DNA from: Paenibacillus sp. OVF10
GTDB taxonomy: Bacteria > Bacillota > Bacilli > Paenibacillales > Paenibacillaceae
NCBI GenBank assembly: GCA_022836915.1
Contig: CP094668.1
Span: 4,774,001-4,838,000 of the forward strand
DNA: 64,000 nucleotides
Reading direction: 5' to 3'
Positions 1-9,180 of this stretch are shown piece by piece. Position numbers and translations under genes: made by a program. Each line of letters starts with the position of its first letter. Within the stretch, counting starts at the first letter, position 1. A model generated the notes under the pieces. That model had not been told where the DNA came from, made no database searches, and worked only from the letters and a program-made list of their open reading frames with translations.

Positions 1-238
1 ATGTGTTACATATTGAATTCTCGATATTTTGAAATATTCCACAGAATTTGATGATTTCGATGTCGATTCCGGACTCCTCTTTTGTTTCTCTGATCGCAGC
101 TTGACTTAGAGATTCTCCTTCTTCCACTTGACCACCTGGCATTTCCCATCCTCTTCGGGGTCCTCTAATAAGTAATAATTCATTTTTGTCGTTTATCACG
201 ATTGCAGCGGCAGATAAGATATGTTTTGGAGGGCTCAT
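1..238 (-). CDS. Nudix hydrolase (partial, C-terminus beyond the left edge)
   Basis: MutT-like pyrophosphohydrolase acting on nucleoside diphosphate-X type compounds; the substrate cannot be told. About 79 residues are visible. The Nudix box is complete: G36, five residues, E42, seven residues, R50-E51, E54-E55, G57, which is the Mg2+-binding catalytic helix. The start at 238 has AGAAGGAG about 7 nt upstream. It is followed leftwards by the window edge, so length and specificity are unknown. It is co-directional with the phosphotransferase and serine hydrolase to its right in an AT-rich stretch, but no operon is evident from spacing. Seen: box and start; known: Nudix fold; inferred: housecleaning or drug/metabolite hydrolase. 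Confidence 0.85.
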   Translation of the reverse strand, partial: MSPPKHILSAAAIVINDKNELLLIRGPRRGWEMPGGQVEEGESLSQAAIRETKEESGIDIEIIKFCGIFQNIENSICNT

Positions 239-296
239 TTGTTTTACTCCTTCTAAAGAGATTGGATATGCATTTGAAGAACAATTTATAGCCAGA

Positions 297-1076
297 CTAA
301 AAGAAGTTATATATCCCGTCTTCAAAATAATTATATTCTTCATCCGTTATTCTTGACTTTCCATACCCGTTATAAAATATTTCTCTATCTCTTTCATTAT
401 CAAACGCATTATGTTTCGGTCTAATGGCTAATGCTACATCATATCTTGGATCGCCATAAGCGGCACCTGCCCAGTCAATAACTCCAACAATATTGCAATC
501 ATTAACTAGCACATTATCTATAGTAAAATCTCCATGAATGAAAGTGTTTTCTATTGGTTTTGGTTTTGCTTCTTTTAACTGTTGAAGTAGTTCTGCTGAT
601 CCGTCTACAGCAAAGTGAGTTAGATTATATTCTGCTTTATTAAGCATTGTATCTAACCAAGGAGTGTCATTGTTCAATAATTCAACAGGACAAGAGCATT
701 CATGTATTTTCTTTAGACAAAGCCCAAAGTTAAAAATCGCTTTTTCTTTACTCTGGAGGTCAGGCATCTTAGAAAGAAATTCTCTTAAACTTATTCCATC
801 AATATAATCCATCAGAAGCCATCTTGATGTCTCCTCAGTATGAAATGAATATACCTTTGGAACAGGGAGTCCCGTTTGGTAAAGGTATTGAAGCACCTTA
901 TATTCATCTAATAACCATTCATTATAAAGATCGTTTTCTGTCTTCTTAATGATGTACTTTTGGTCGAACGTATCCAGAATAGCCACAGTAGAAGTATGAC
1001 CTTGCTTAGGAAAAGTGATTTTCTGAACTTTCCCTATATATTCTTTTATTTCAATTGGAAGATCCTGAATATTCAT
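297..1076 (-). CDS. APH-family phosphotransferase
   Basis: Aminoglycoside-phosphotransferase/choline-kinase-like enzyme, 259 aa, normal for the family. The Brenner motif HGDFTIDNVLV supplies the catalytic Asp and Mg-binding Asn, followed by the metal-binding segment GVIDWAGAAYGDP. The N-lobe Lys is probably in YIIKKTEN. Cytosolic, with no signal peptide. The family contains antibiotic kinases as well as sugar, choline and homoserine kinases; nothing here fixes the substrate, so a resistance role is only a possibility. It lies between the Nudix fragment and the serine hydrolase on the same strand, in DNA visibly more AT-rich than the rest of the window, which may indicate transfer. Confidence 0.85.
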   Translation of the reverse strand: MNIQDLPIEIKEYIGKVQKITFPKQGHTSTVAILDTFDQKYIIKKTENDLYNEWLLDEYKVLQYLYQTGLPVPKVYSFHTEETSRWLLMDYIDGISLREFLSKMPDLQSKEKAIFNFGLCLKKIHECSCPVELLNNDTPWLDTMLNKAEYNLTHFAVDGSAELLQQLKEAKPKPIENTFIHGDFTIDNVLVNDCNIVGVIDWAGAAYGDPRYDVALAIRPKHNAFDNERDREIFYNGYGKSRITDEEYNYFEDGIYNFF

Positions 1077-1097
1077 GGTTTCATCCTTTCTACTGCT

Positions 1098-2890
1098 CTA
1101 AAAGTACAAATCCCATCCCATAATAAAACCAGCAAATAGGAAAGCAGACATGCCAGACATGATGTATACCGCCTTTTGCTTTTTACTATAGCTTCTTTTC
1201 AGCAGTTTGTAGAACAACAAAACAAGATACGCCATAGCTAGAATCACATAAACCAGGTTCAAAATGAGATGGATGCGTAATGAAGAATAGGGGAAAAGCC
1301 TAAGGCGCGCATAAACAATAGGATCGTATTTAAAATTAATGCCAGACTGGCAATATTAATGGCAATATGATATTTATCAAATCCTGTGCCGGGTCTTTCC
1401 CAGTTTTTTAATCTGTATTTGGATAACCGAATAAAATAACCAATTATCGCTCTCAAACTGAGTAGGATGGCTACTGGAAGAGCAATACAAGATGCTTTGA
1501 TCAAGTTTATCGTTAAATTGGATACGGGCAAAAAGTCATTATAAGAAATGGAGACCTTCTCAACTGTTCCGTTACGCTCAACAACATTTGCAAAGTTACT
1601 AAGGTCAAATGTTGTATACTTCTGCAGACTTAACATTGAATATGCCTTCGTAAAACCGGAAACAACCCGTCGCGCAGGCAGATAATATCCTCCACTCTCA
1701 GATTCAACTGAATTCGTGCTGAAACTACTTCCAAACACCTTCTGGACAAGACCAACGTTATAAGCCATTTCATTTGACTGGTTTGTCATGACCGCGAATC
1801 CAAACTTAGACTCCGGATCAAAAACAAATTTACTTGTAAATCCAGCCGTACTTCCAGCGTGTTCCAGTGCAGGCACCCAGTACTCTACTTCAAAGAAACC
1901 ATGTGCAATACGAGGAGTTGAAGTCCCATCGTAATATAGACTTGTTGACAGCATCTCGTCTAAGGTGTCATTGTTCTCAAATAATAAATTACTACGATCC
2001 ATAGGCATCAAGGCTGCGAGAAATTTAGCTGCATCCTCTGCTGTGCCAATGGCCCCTGCCGCAGGGTACAAGCTTATGTATGCTCTGTTCTTAGGAATTA
2101 GTTTCAGATTCGTAGTGTAACCTTGAATCTCATTTCTTCGTTTCAAGACGTTTAGATTATCATATTGTGATGGGTGAATCGATGTGTCTTTCATGTTCAG
2201 TGGTTTAAATATATGTTCGTTGACATATTTGTAAAAGGGTTGTCCGCTTTGCACTTCAACGATGTAGGCGGCCAGAGCAGTACCATAGTTTGAATAAGCA
2301 ACAACACTCCCAGGTTTATCGATCTGCCTTGGTTCAAATTTTTGTAAAGCTTCACCTAACTCCACAATATCACTCTCGGATGAATACCATAAATCGATCA
2401 ATCTATCCTCCCATCCTGCGTTATGATGCATAAGGTTCATTAGGGTAATGGGAGCATCGTATTCAAGCTTCTTTAGAAATCCTTCCGGCAAATAGTCCTG
2501 AATATCGGTATCCAAATCAAGCTTCCCCTGTTCTACAAGCTGCATAACACTCGTCCAGACCAATAGTTTAGAAGTTGAACCCCATTCAAATACAGTAGAG
2601 ATGTCTGCCTTTCTCTGTTGCTCAAGATCTGCGTATCCATAGGCCTTATTCACAATGGCCTCACCGTTCTTGATAGCTACAACCGAAACGGCAGCGGTAT
2701 TCTTCTGATTCGTGGCCACATATGAATCAATCGTTTCCTCTAGAGAAGACAACGCAATTCTGGAGGGTGTTGTCTCCATCTGCTCTACCTCAGCGTGCAC
2801 AGGTACCGCACATGTCATAATGATGAATGCAAGTACCAGAACACAAGCGATTACTTTATTAACATAATAATATTTTCGATTCATCTTCAT
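1098..2890 (-). CDS. Membrane-anchored serine hydrolase (class C beta-lactamase/CubicO family), frameshifted near C-end
   Basis: Extracellular penicillin-binding-like hydrolase. An N-terminal signal/TM segment (about residues 12-33) precedes the beta-lactamase fold. Active-site motifs are STSK (SxxK nucleophile), YSN (YxN) and HAGST (HxG). A C-terminal membrane domain follows. The primary frame stops at 1259, but from the G4/A4 run at 1290-1297 the next frame continues with two further hydrophobic helices and ends ...MGWDLYF at 1098, so the coordinates assume one missing base. Probably a D-amino-acid peptidase or esterase rather than a true beta-lactamase, as is usual for CubicO proteins. Substrate unknown. 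Confidence 0.8.
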
Positions 2891-2912
2891 TAGCTATCCC
2901 CTTATTGTTCTA

Positions 2913-3271
2913 CTATAGTTTTCGTGCCTTTATCACAAAGGTTACAGGGAGCATTTTTGCTTTATTGGCAAAATCATCATTTTGCAGTTGCATCAATTCA
3001 TCATCAGATTCCTCAATGAACTGCTCAATGGCAAATCCCGCTTTTGCTAACGCATTTACATAAGTTGATAGTTTACGATCAAAATGCTAAAACAAGTCTC
3101 TCCTCTTCTGCAGCAACACATTTGTGGATGACAAAAGTTGTTTTGTTTTTTCAATTTGATTCTCCGATAGATCCGTCCTCCATAAAGCGGAAGTGCTGTC
3201 GCTCCTAAAACATCATTTCCTTTTGTATCCCAGGACAGGCTATTGGTTTCATGAATACTACGTTTATCCAA
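2913..3271 (-). pseudogene. Remnant of a SAM-dependent methyltransferase, middle deleted
   Basis: The first ~28 residues (TTG start at 3271 behind GGAGG) read NSLSWDTKGNDVLGATALP, a typical N-terminus of class I methyltransferases of this kind. After about 100 unrelated bases, another frame carries the family C-terminus (YVNALAKAGFAIEQFIEES ... AKMLPVTFVIKARKL) up to the stop at 2913. The whole SAM-binding core (normally ~150 residues with a GxGxG motif) is missing, so this is a real internal deletion and not a one-base error. Nothing functional is expected from it. Confidence 0.75.
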
Positions 3272-3404
3272 GTCACCTTCCTCCAAACTAAGAGTCAATA
3301 AAACAATTCCACATTTTGAGTAATTTACCTTAATTATTTCTATAATAACCCATACTGCAATATTTGCGTAGTACATTTAAAAGCGCATACATTTCTCTAC
3401 AAAT

Positions 3405-3433
3405 CAAAAAGAACTCTCCCGCAGGAGCGTTCT
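3405..3433 (-). terminator. Intrinsic terminator after the small Cys protein gene
   Basis: Read on the minus strand: GAACGCTCC-TGCG-GGAGAGTTC followed by TTTTT, just past the stop at 3460. Confidence 0.7.
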
Positions 3434-3459
3434 CCGTGATTGATCCGTGTATCATTAGC

Positions 3460-3669
3460 CTAAGCGTACATTAGGTCCATAAACCCGCGAGTTACTTCTC
3501 CACCTTCGGCTGGTTCGGGCTGGTCTGCCTGTGCGTGTTCTGCCATGCAAGCCTTCACCGCTTCCTCTGTCGTACAACGATTCGCATCGTCACATGTGTA
3601 GCATAATTGAAGCATATATCTGGTTAATTCATCCGCCTGCGTGAATTGAGTTTGACCGTTGGTTCTCAT
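3460..3669 (-). CDS. Small cysteine-containing hypothetical protein
   Basis: About 69 aa, unrecognised. It has three Cys in the middle (LCYTCDD, NRCTTEE) and one in ACMAEH, an acidic Pro-rich stretch and a short C-terminal FMDLMYA. The start was chosen at the ATG 8 nt after AAGGAG; GTG/ATG codons 6-9 nt upstream overlap the ribosome site. Its own RBS and a downstream terminator support a real gene. The Cys pattern might bind metal, but no known zinc-ribbon spacing is evident. Function unknown. Confidence 0.6.
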   Translation of the reverse strand: MRTNGQTQFTQADELTRYMLQLCYTCDDANRCTTEEAVKACMAEHAQADQPEPAEGGEVTRGFMDLMYA

Positions 3670-3811
3670 CTTCATCACTCCTTCTCTTGTTGAGTTAAAT
3701 ATATCACCTTCTAGAGGATTTGTTTGTGATTTATTTCACAAACTAAGCAAAAAAAGGAACCCTCAGGCTCCTCTAATTTCCCTATCTATTTACATCTATT
3801 ACATATTGCAC

Positions 3812-5089
3812 TTATAGTACTTTCCAATGTACACCGCCATCTACCGTTTGCAATAACAACGATCTTTTGGCATCTGTATTTTCAACCAATATCCAGCCAA
3901 GCTTGGGGTTAACCATCTGAATCTTCACAATTTCCGGATAATCTTCGAGAATTTTCTCCAGTACACTGCTTGCAGGAAGAGCGCTCCACGTTTTGCCCGC
4001 ATCCTTGGTGTGGTAGGTTATACCCTTTTGCATCGCCCAACCTTCCGATGCGTTTAGAAATACCGGTGAAAGGTTACGATTCGGACCCTTTTGTTTGTTT
4101 AAAGTGAAATTGGACAGCTTCCAGCTCTTTCCGCCATCGGTGGTAAAGAATCCATTGAATGTCGTGCTCTCGCCTTGAGAACAGGACATTGACATCCAGG
4201 CTGATTGCGCTTCACGTCCAAAAAATTGTGGTGAACTAACACTGAAATTACCACACCCGTTGAATTTGTTTCGATCAAAGAAAGATGGTCCAGTATTCCA
4301 GTTCTCTCCGCCGTCTGATGTTACATACAACTTCGGTGTGCCGAACTCCAGCGCTGTTAAGAAACCATGCTTTGGATCCGAGAAAGTCATCCCCGTGGTG
4401 TATCCACGTTTGGAAATCTCTTCTGCTTCCTGTTTACCATCTTCATCACTGGATGACATCCGATTCCAGGTAATTCCACCGTCCTCGGTGAAGTAAAGTT
4501 TCTTGTCCTGTTTACCAATAGCGGTATCAACCGTGGTGAGAATCCAGCCTTTTTCAGGAGATACAAATGAGATCGCAGTCACTTTATCCGTCTTGGACAG
4601 AGAAGACAGGCTCCAAGTTACGCCCCCATTGTTGGTGCGAAGCACCATGGTATCTGTTCCACCCATGCCTTCACGAACAATCCAACCATGTGCACGATCT
4701 ACAAAATAAATGCTTTGTCCATATTTAGGGTTAGCCGGAAACTGTACATTTTCCGAAGGTGAAATATTAGTCCAGGTCTTTCCCTGATCCTGAGTGTAGT
4801 ACAGGCGCAGCGCATTCCGCGTCACACCCCACGCCAATCCTCCGTTGTCATTGAGCAACTGAAAATCGGTCAAACGAGTCTGTATCTGGTACTTGGCCAT
4901 ATCTGCAGATTCTGTACTGTTCACAGGGGGAACGACAGTTAATGTCTGCCCTGTATTCCCGGCGTCCTCCTGCTGCTGCGGAGGTTCTGCTACCGGAGGT
5001 TGATCTGAGTCGGTGCATGCAGCCAATACAGCTGCTATACCTATAGACAGCAATGCTGTCTGCGCGATTTTAATCCATTGCGAACGCAA
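3812..5089 (-). CDS. Lipoprotein with seven Asp-box (BNR) repeats, beta-propeller
   Basis: A secreted lipid-anchored protein: signal helix TALLSIGIAAVLAAC with lipobox Cys, then an acidic/Pro/Gln linker, then seven SxDxGxxW-type Asp boxes (QDQGKTW, NNGGVTW, EDGGITW, SDGGENW, TDGGKSW, KDAGKTW, VDGGVHW). This layout predicts a sialidase/Ycf48-like six- or seven-bladed propeller. No catalytic sialidase residues are apparent, so a binding or assembly role at the membrane surface is more likely than hydrolysis. The start is the TTG at 5089, seven bases after GAGGTGG; an ATG at 5128 has no good ribosome site. Confidence 0.8.
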   Translation of the reverse strand: MRSQWIKIAQTALLSIGIAAVLAACTDSDQPPVAEPPQQQEDAGNTGQTLTVVPPVNSTESADMAKYQIQTRLTDFQLLNDNGGLAWGVTRNALRLYYTQDQGKTWTNISPSENVQFPANPKYGQSIYFVDRAHGWIVREGMGGTDTMVLRTNNGGVTWSLSSLSKTDKVTAISFVSPEKGWILTTVDTAIGKQDKKLYFTEDGGITWNRMSSSDEDGKQEAEEISKRGYTTGMTFSDPKHGFLTALEFGTPKLYVTSDGGENWNTGPSFFDRNKFNGCGNFSVSSPQFFGREAQSAWMSMSCSQGESTTFNGFFTTDGGKSWKLSNFTLNKQKGPNRNLSPVFLNASEGWAMQKGITYHTKDAGKTWSALPASSVLEKILEDYPEIVKIQMVNPKLGWILVENTDAKRSLLLQTVDGGVHWKVL

Positions 5090-5419
5090 GTGGGTTCCAC
5101 CTCTCTCATCCAATATACAGGCGCGCATGCCTGTCCTATGGCGTTTTATTTACGATTCATCAGAATCCACTGCTCCTATTCTACCACAAACCTTATGTAA
5201 AAGGCTCATTGCCCACTCATGGTCGGCCCGCTCCCTTTTTCAAGCTGATGCTCTGGGCAATATGTCGCACATTTATTACCATTAATTTCATCCTAAACTG
5301 TTTTTCGACGGAATAATTGGTAAAAAGACATGAAATGTGAACTATTTTATAGACAACACTCGCTTTATACTCTCTAATCCCTTAATATGGATGGGAGTAT
5401 AACCCAAAAAGGAGAGGAT

Positions 5420-6354
5420 ATGAACATGACAAATAGTGCAGCTCTGAAACCAAGTCGTGTCGTGATTGTAGGCATGGGTGCGGTGGGAACAACAACGGGA
5501 TACACGCTAATGTTGAGACAGCGTTCGTCCGAGTTGGTATTTGTGGATGTGAATCATGATAAAGCAACCGGCGAAATGCTGGATATGAACCACGGTCTTC
5601 CATTTACGGGAGGCGTGAAAGTATGGGCTGGCGATTATTCCGACTGCAAAGATGCAGATATCATTATTATTACAGCGGGGCTTCCCAGAAACCGGGCGAA
5701 ACCCGGATTGATCTGCTGAAGAAAAATGCAAGCATTTTCAAAGATATTATCGAGCGTATTACTGAAGTGAATTCTCATGGTATTTTGCTGATTGCAACCA
5801 ATCCTGTAGATATTTTGTCCTATACTTCGTGGAAACAAAGCGGATGGCCTGCTTCCCGTGTCATCGGTTCAGGTACATTGCTCGATAGCGCACGTTTCCG
5901 TTACTTGATTGGTAAAAATAAAGGGATCGACCCGCGTAGTATTCACGCACACATTATTGGTGAGCATGGAGATTCCGAAGTACCGGTATGGAGCCTGGCT
6001 AACGTTGCAGGAACAGATCTCGAACTGGATGAAGAAACACAACAGGATATCTTCGACCGTACCAAAAATGCCGCGTATGAGATTATTAATGCCAAAGGAG
6101 CGACTTCCTATGCAATCGCCCTTGCTCTGGACCGCATTGTAGCTGCAATTCTCGGCAACGAAGGCTCCGTTCTGAACGTATCCACGTTGCTTGAAGATTA
6201 CAATGGCGTATCGGATGTTTATCTGGGCGTTCCATGTGTTGTCGATCGCAACGGTGTGCGTGAAATTCTGCCTCTTCCGCTGAATGAATCCGAGAAAGTG
6301 GCTTTCCAGGCATCTGCTAACAAATTAAAAGAACAGATTGCTGGATTGGAATAA
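5420..6354 (+). CDS. ldh: L-lactate dehydrogenase (one-base frameshift at 5684)
   Basis: Reduces pyruvate to L-lactate with NADH, regenerating NAD+ in oxygen-limited growth. Motifs in order: nucleotide loop GMGAVGTTT, NPVDI, SGTLLDSARFR, and the active-site IGEHGDSEVPVWS with the catalytic His. The first frame ends at 5719 because CCC at 5684-5686 is one C short; adding it restores LPQKPGETRIDLL and the rest runs to 6354, giving the family length of about 312 aa. The start ATG at 5420 follows AAAAAGGAG. Malate dehydrogenase is the alternative, but the active-site segment fits lactate better. Monocistronic, with a hairpin downstream. Confidence 0.9.
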
Positions 6355-6427
6355 TCTAGCCACGCAATCATTCATATCGTGAACGATTTAGCATGTTAAA
6401 CGTTGTGAATTAAGATATCTGTGCTAG

Positions 6428-6479
6428 CCAAAAGGACCATTTGTTTCTTCCAGAGAGAAGAGGCGAATGGTTCTTTGGT
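6428..6479 (+). terminator. Possible terminator after ldh
   Basis: Imperfect hairpin CCAAAAGGACCATT ... AATGGTTCTTTGG beginning 74 nt after the ldh stop. The U-tail is poor. Confidence 0.4.
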
Positions 6480-6518
6480 CTGACTTCTATTTATAGGCCT
6501 ATTTATATATCAGATGTT

Positions 6519-6546
6519 AGTTTACATAATATTAATTATGTTTCTT
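6519..6546 (+). other. dif-like Xer recombination site 1
   Basis: 11-6-11 layout: arm AGTTTACATAA, centre TATTAA, arm TTATGTTTCTT. The first arm is the reverse complement of TTATGTAAACT, the XerD-side arm of the Bacillus subtilis dif site as I remember it. The same 14-mer TAGTTTACATAATA recurs at 20787 and 25098. The site lies 93 bp beyond the 3' end of the tyrosine recombinase gene 6640-7560. Confidence 0.65.
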
Positions 6547-6639
6547 AATCCACCATTCAAATTTATACCAATCAAATCAATAACAAAAAAGCCTGTCACT
6601 TGGACAGACTCCTTTTGGATTAAATATTGGCTTTTTCTT

Positions 6640-7560
6640 CTAATATGTCGGAAGTTTAACGTCCAGCAGAGCCATAGCCTCTTCTTTCTCCCTACTGGTG
6701 ACATGTGTATACACCGTTGTTGTTTGAATCGACGCGTGACCAAGCAGTTCCTGAACCGTACGCAAGTCGGCTCCACGCCGTAACATCATGGTCGCGAAGG
6801 AGTGACGCAGCTTATGACTGGAGTAATTTTGACGTTGATTGGCTGGTGATTCCTGCTGGAATCGTTCAAAGGTTTCCGTAGATATAAGCTGGATGCTGCG
6901 AATCGACAGTCTCTTCCCTTTCTGGGAGACAAATAACGCTTCCTCTTTTGGTCGCCAAGGTTCCAGACGCTCAGCCATCGCTTGAGATAACACGTTTGCC
7001 ACGGTCTCTGGTACAGGGAGCGAGCGCCATTTACGACCTTTACCGAATACGTCCAATGTACGCCGCTCCGCATTATAATCCTTGCAATCCAACGCATGCA
7101 CTTCTCCAACCCGTAATCCCATATATCCCATCAGTAGAAAAACAGCCAGATTACGTGTGCGATACTTGCCTTCTACCGACTCGAGGAAACGTGTCAGCCC
7201 ATTTTCATCAAGGAAAACGGGCGCACGGTTTTTCTCGGTTTTGGATTTCTTGATCCCAAACGCCGGATTATTTGTTAACAATTCGAGTTCAATGAGGGAC
7301 TTGTAAAAACAGTTCACCGCCGCATGTTTGCGATTTCTCGTGGCATCACTAACCCCACGCTCCCGAGCGCGGGACAGAAATGACAACACATGCAGCTTTT
7401 TGACCTGCTCCAGTGACTTTCCTTGAATGGAGACCAGGAATTCCACCACGTCACCCGTGTATGATTTTACCGTATGGCCTGTATATCCGGCATCCTTCAT
7501 CCATATGTGAAAAGCTTCTAGCTCGTCCGCATATTGCTCCTGGATCTCCTCAGTCATCAT
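6640..7560 (-). CDS. Tyrosine recombinase/integrase, XerC/D-like
   Basis: 306 aa, the normal size of Xer proteins. An N-terminal SAM-like core-binding domain (about 10-95) is followed by the catalytic domain with the full RKHRHY set: R in MGLRVGEV, K in FGKGRKWR, H-x-x-R in SHKLRHSFA, H in LLGHASIQTT and the nucleophile Tyr in TVYTHV. It probably cuts and joins at a 28-bp Xer-type site; one such site lies 93 bp past its 3' end. Its 5' leader contains a long-hairpin repeat. It is not in the usual codV/hslVU context of XerC, so a mobile-element or accessory recombinase is likely. Confidence 0.85.
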   Translation of the reverse strand: MMTEEIQEQYADELEAFHIWMKDAGYTGHTVKSYTGDVVEFLVSIQGKSLEQVKKLHVLSFLSRARERGVSDATRNRKHAAVNCFYKSLIELELLTNNPAFGIKKSKTEKNRAPVFLDENGLTRFLESVEGKYRTRNLAVFLLMGYMGLRVGEVHALDCKDYNAERRTLDVFGKGRKWRSLPVPETVANVLSQAMAERLEPWRPKEEALFVSQKGKRLSIRSIQLISTETFERFQQESPANQRQNYSSHKLRHSFATMMLRRGADLRTVQELLGHASIQTTTVYTHVTSREKEEAMALLDVKLPTY

Positions 7561-7606
7561 CTGTCTACGTCACCTCGATTCGGTTCTTTAAAATTGACTA
7601 AGATTA

Positions 7607-7794
7607 TTTACGCTGATACTACGATGACAGAACAACCTTCCAATCGCTGTTACCCCCAGATTTTTCTGATTCCCTTTTCTAAAGGGGAAAATCCGTGGAT
7701 AAAGGCGAAGCGTATGCTTCGAAGTAGCTTTCTTGCAGAAAGCTTTTAGCTTCGCTTTTTCAGGTTCTTTCTGTCCTCTCCGTTATCGTGTAAA
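7607..7794. repeat. Long-hairpin dispersed repeat, copy A (188 nt)
   Basis: Ends TTTACGC and GTGTAAA pair. Inside them GACAGAA/TTCTGTC, AACC/GGTT, and an apical CCCTTT-TCT-AAAGGG stem form one long imperfect hairpin. About 130 positions match copy B at 57688-57836 in order. Copy A carries about 40 extra nt with two small stems (GAAGC-GTAT-GCTTC and AGCTTTC-TTGCA-GAAAGCT). It lies 47 bp upstream of the recombinase start, in its leader. No coding frame is shared by the two copies. Confidence 0.8.
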
Positions 7795-7843
7795 TGAATA
7801 GTTCAATTTATATATTTATTATAGTCTAAGCTAAGCAGTGCTC

Positions 7844-8922
7844 CTACGCTTCATCCACAATGACAACGTCAATCAGCGGAATGATCGCTTCGGGTTTGCC
7901 TTGACTACGGGTAAGTACAAACGATGGCAATGGATTCTCGTGCAGCCCATTCACGGATTCACAGATCTGAGTATATAAATTCATGTGCAACGTCTCGCCT
8001 TCACCCGCCACATCAATGACAGGCCAATCGTTCTGAACGCAGGCAGGCCAATAAGCCAGCTCATTCGCAGGTACGATACTTAATTGTTGAATGGACGGAT
8101 CAATACGGTAGATCCCTTGCCGTTCAGGTTCATCGCCCAGCTTGTCCACGGCAAGTATTCCAGCAGACTGCTCATCTGGTGCGGAATAGAGTGAATAACA
8201 CCAAGGAGTCACGCCCCAGGCGATCGCCATCAACCCCTCTTCCAGCAACGTATCCGACAGTTCCCCTTCCGCAAATTGTTCGATCAGATTATGGTTACCT
8301 GGTCCAATCAGTTCCTCCACACGCTTAGCGAGTCGAGGCAGGTCAGCGAGAATAAATCCTCCTCTCCCGTAGGAGTCAAACACATGATGGTTTCTGCTCC
8401 ACACAGCTTGAGATGGTGAACTCAACGACGCTGCTTCTGCCGGGAAAAGCGATATATATACGGTGATAACTTGCGCATACTTAACCATTGCAAGTTGTTC
8501 AGGTTCGAGTGTACCTTCAGCAATACGAGGTGTTTTCATATGCAGGGAGATTCGAAGTTCGTATTCCCCTCCTGAAATGCTGCCCAACCAAGATTAACAG
8601 ACTGTTCAACGCCTTCAATAGAAGCAATGGAGATCGAGCTATCCGGTTTCAGGTTAACAGCATACTGCACGTATGCTAACTCCTGACCATAGATGATATT
8701 GGCATCCTGACGATTGACGGGTGAATCCAACTGTTGTGCAATGACAGATACCTTACGTCCATCCTTCAGAAGACGCTGTGGATCAATATCCAACTGTAAG
8801 GTTTGTGAATCCTCTAATTGTGAAACAATTAATTGCGCCTCTGCAAGTACAGCTGAGTCAGCGAGTGCAAATCCAAAAGCTACATTTTGATGATCTGAAT
8901 TCGTATGTAATGGTGTGTTCAT
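7844..8922 (-). CDS. Hypothetical protein, ~358 aa (frameshift at 8566)
   Basis: I do not recognise this family. Two overlapping frames (8922 to 8536, 8587 to 7844) join if the C run at 8566-8569 has lost one base, giving ...GWAAFQEGEYELRISLHM... without a break. No signal peptide or membrane helix is visible; it is acidic and fairly hydrophobic, with alternating beta-like stretches. The start ATG at 8922 follows GAGAGGGGA at proper spacing. It is flanked by the recombinase gene and an amino-acid permease, all on the minus strand but separated by 250-bp gaps, so probably transcribed alone. Function unknown. Confidence 0.6.
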
Positions 8923-9096
8923 GATACATCCCCTCTCTTATGTCTGATGGCATGTCACATCCCCAAATATATTTCATATTTGGCTTAGCCGCAACCCCGC
9001 CCCCGTGATTAAGTTCGTCACGTCCCTAATTACTTACCCATATATGAAGAAAATTCCAACCTTCCCCTGCTGTTATCTTCCTTTATCTTTCTATAT

Positions 9097-9140
9097 AAAA
9101 AATCCCCATCCCGCTTCGCCTAAGCGATACGAAATGAGGA
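9097..9140 (-). terminator. Terminator after the amino-acid permease
   Basis: Minus strand: TCCTCATTTCG ... CGGGATGGGGA (11 pairs including G-U) followed by TTTTTT. Confidence 0.65.
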
Positions 9141-9180
9141 AAAATGAAGATGTTCTCGGTTAAAGACGTTCTCAACTAAT

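Noticed and set aside
1259..2890. Class C beta-lactamase resistance gene
   Set aside because: SxxK, YxN and HxG are shared with many esterase and peptidase relatives, and the C-terminal multi-helix membrane domain is not found in AmpC enzymes.
3056..3376. 106-codon frame at the methyltransferase remnant as an intact new gene
   Set aside because: Its middle matches only the methyltransferase N-terminus, and the family C-terminus continues in another frame downstream; a decayed gene explains both.
5188..5199. CTTATGTAAAAG as a fourth dif-like site
   Set aside because: Only a partial arm, with no 6-bp centre and second arm; lies in the leader of the Asp-box lipoprotein.
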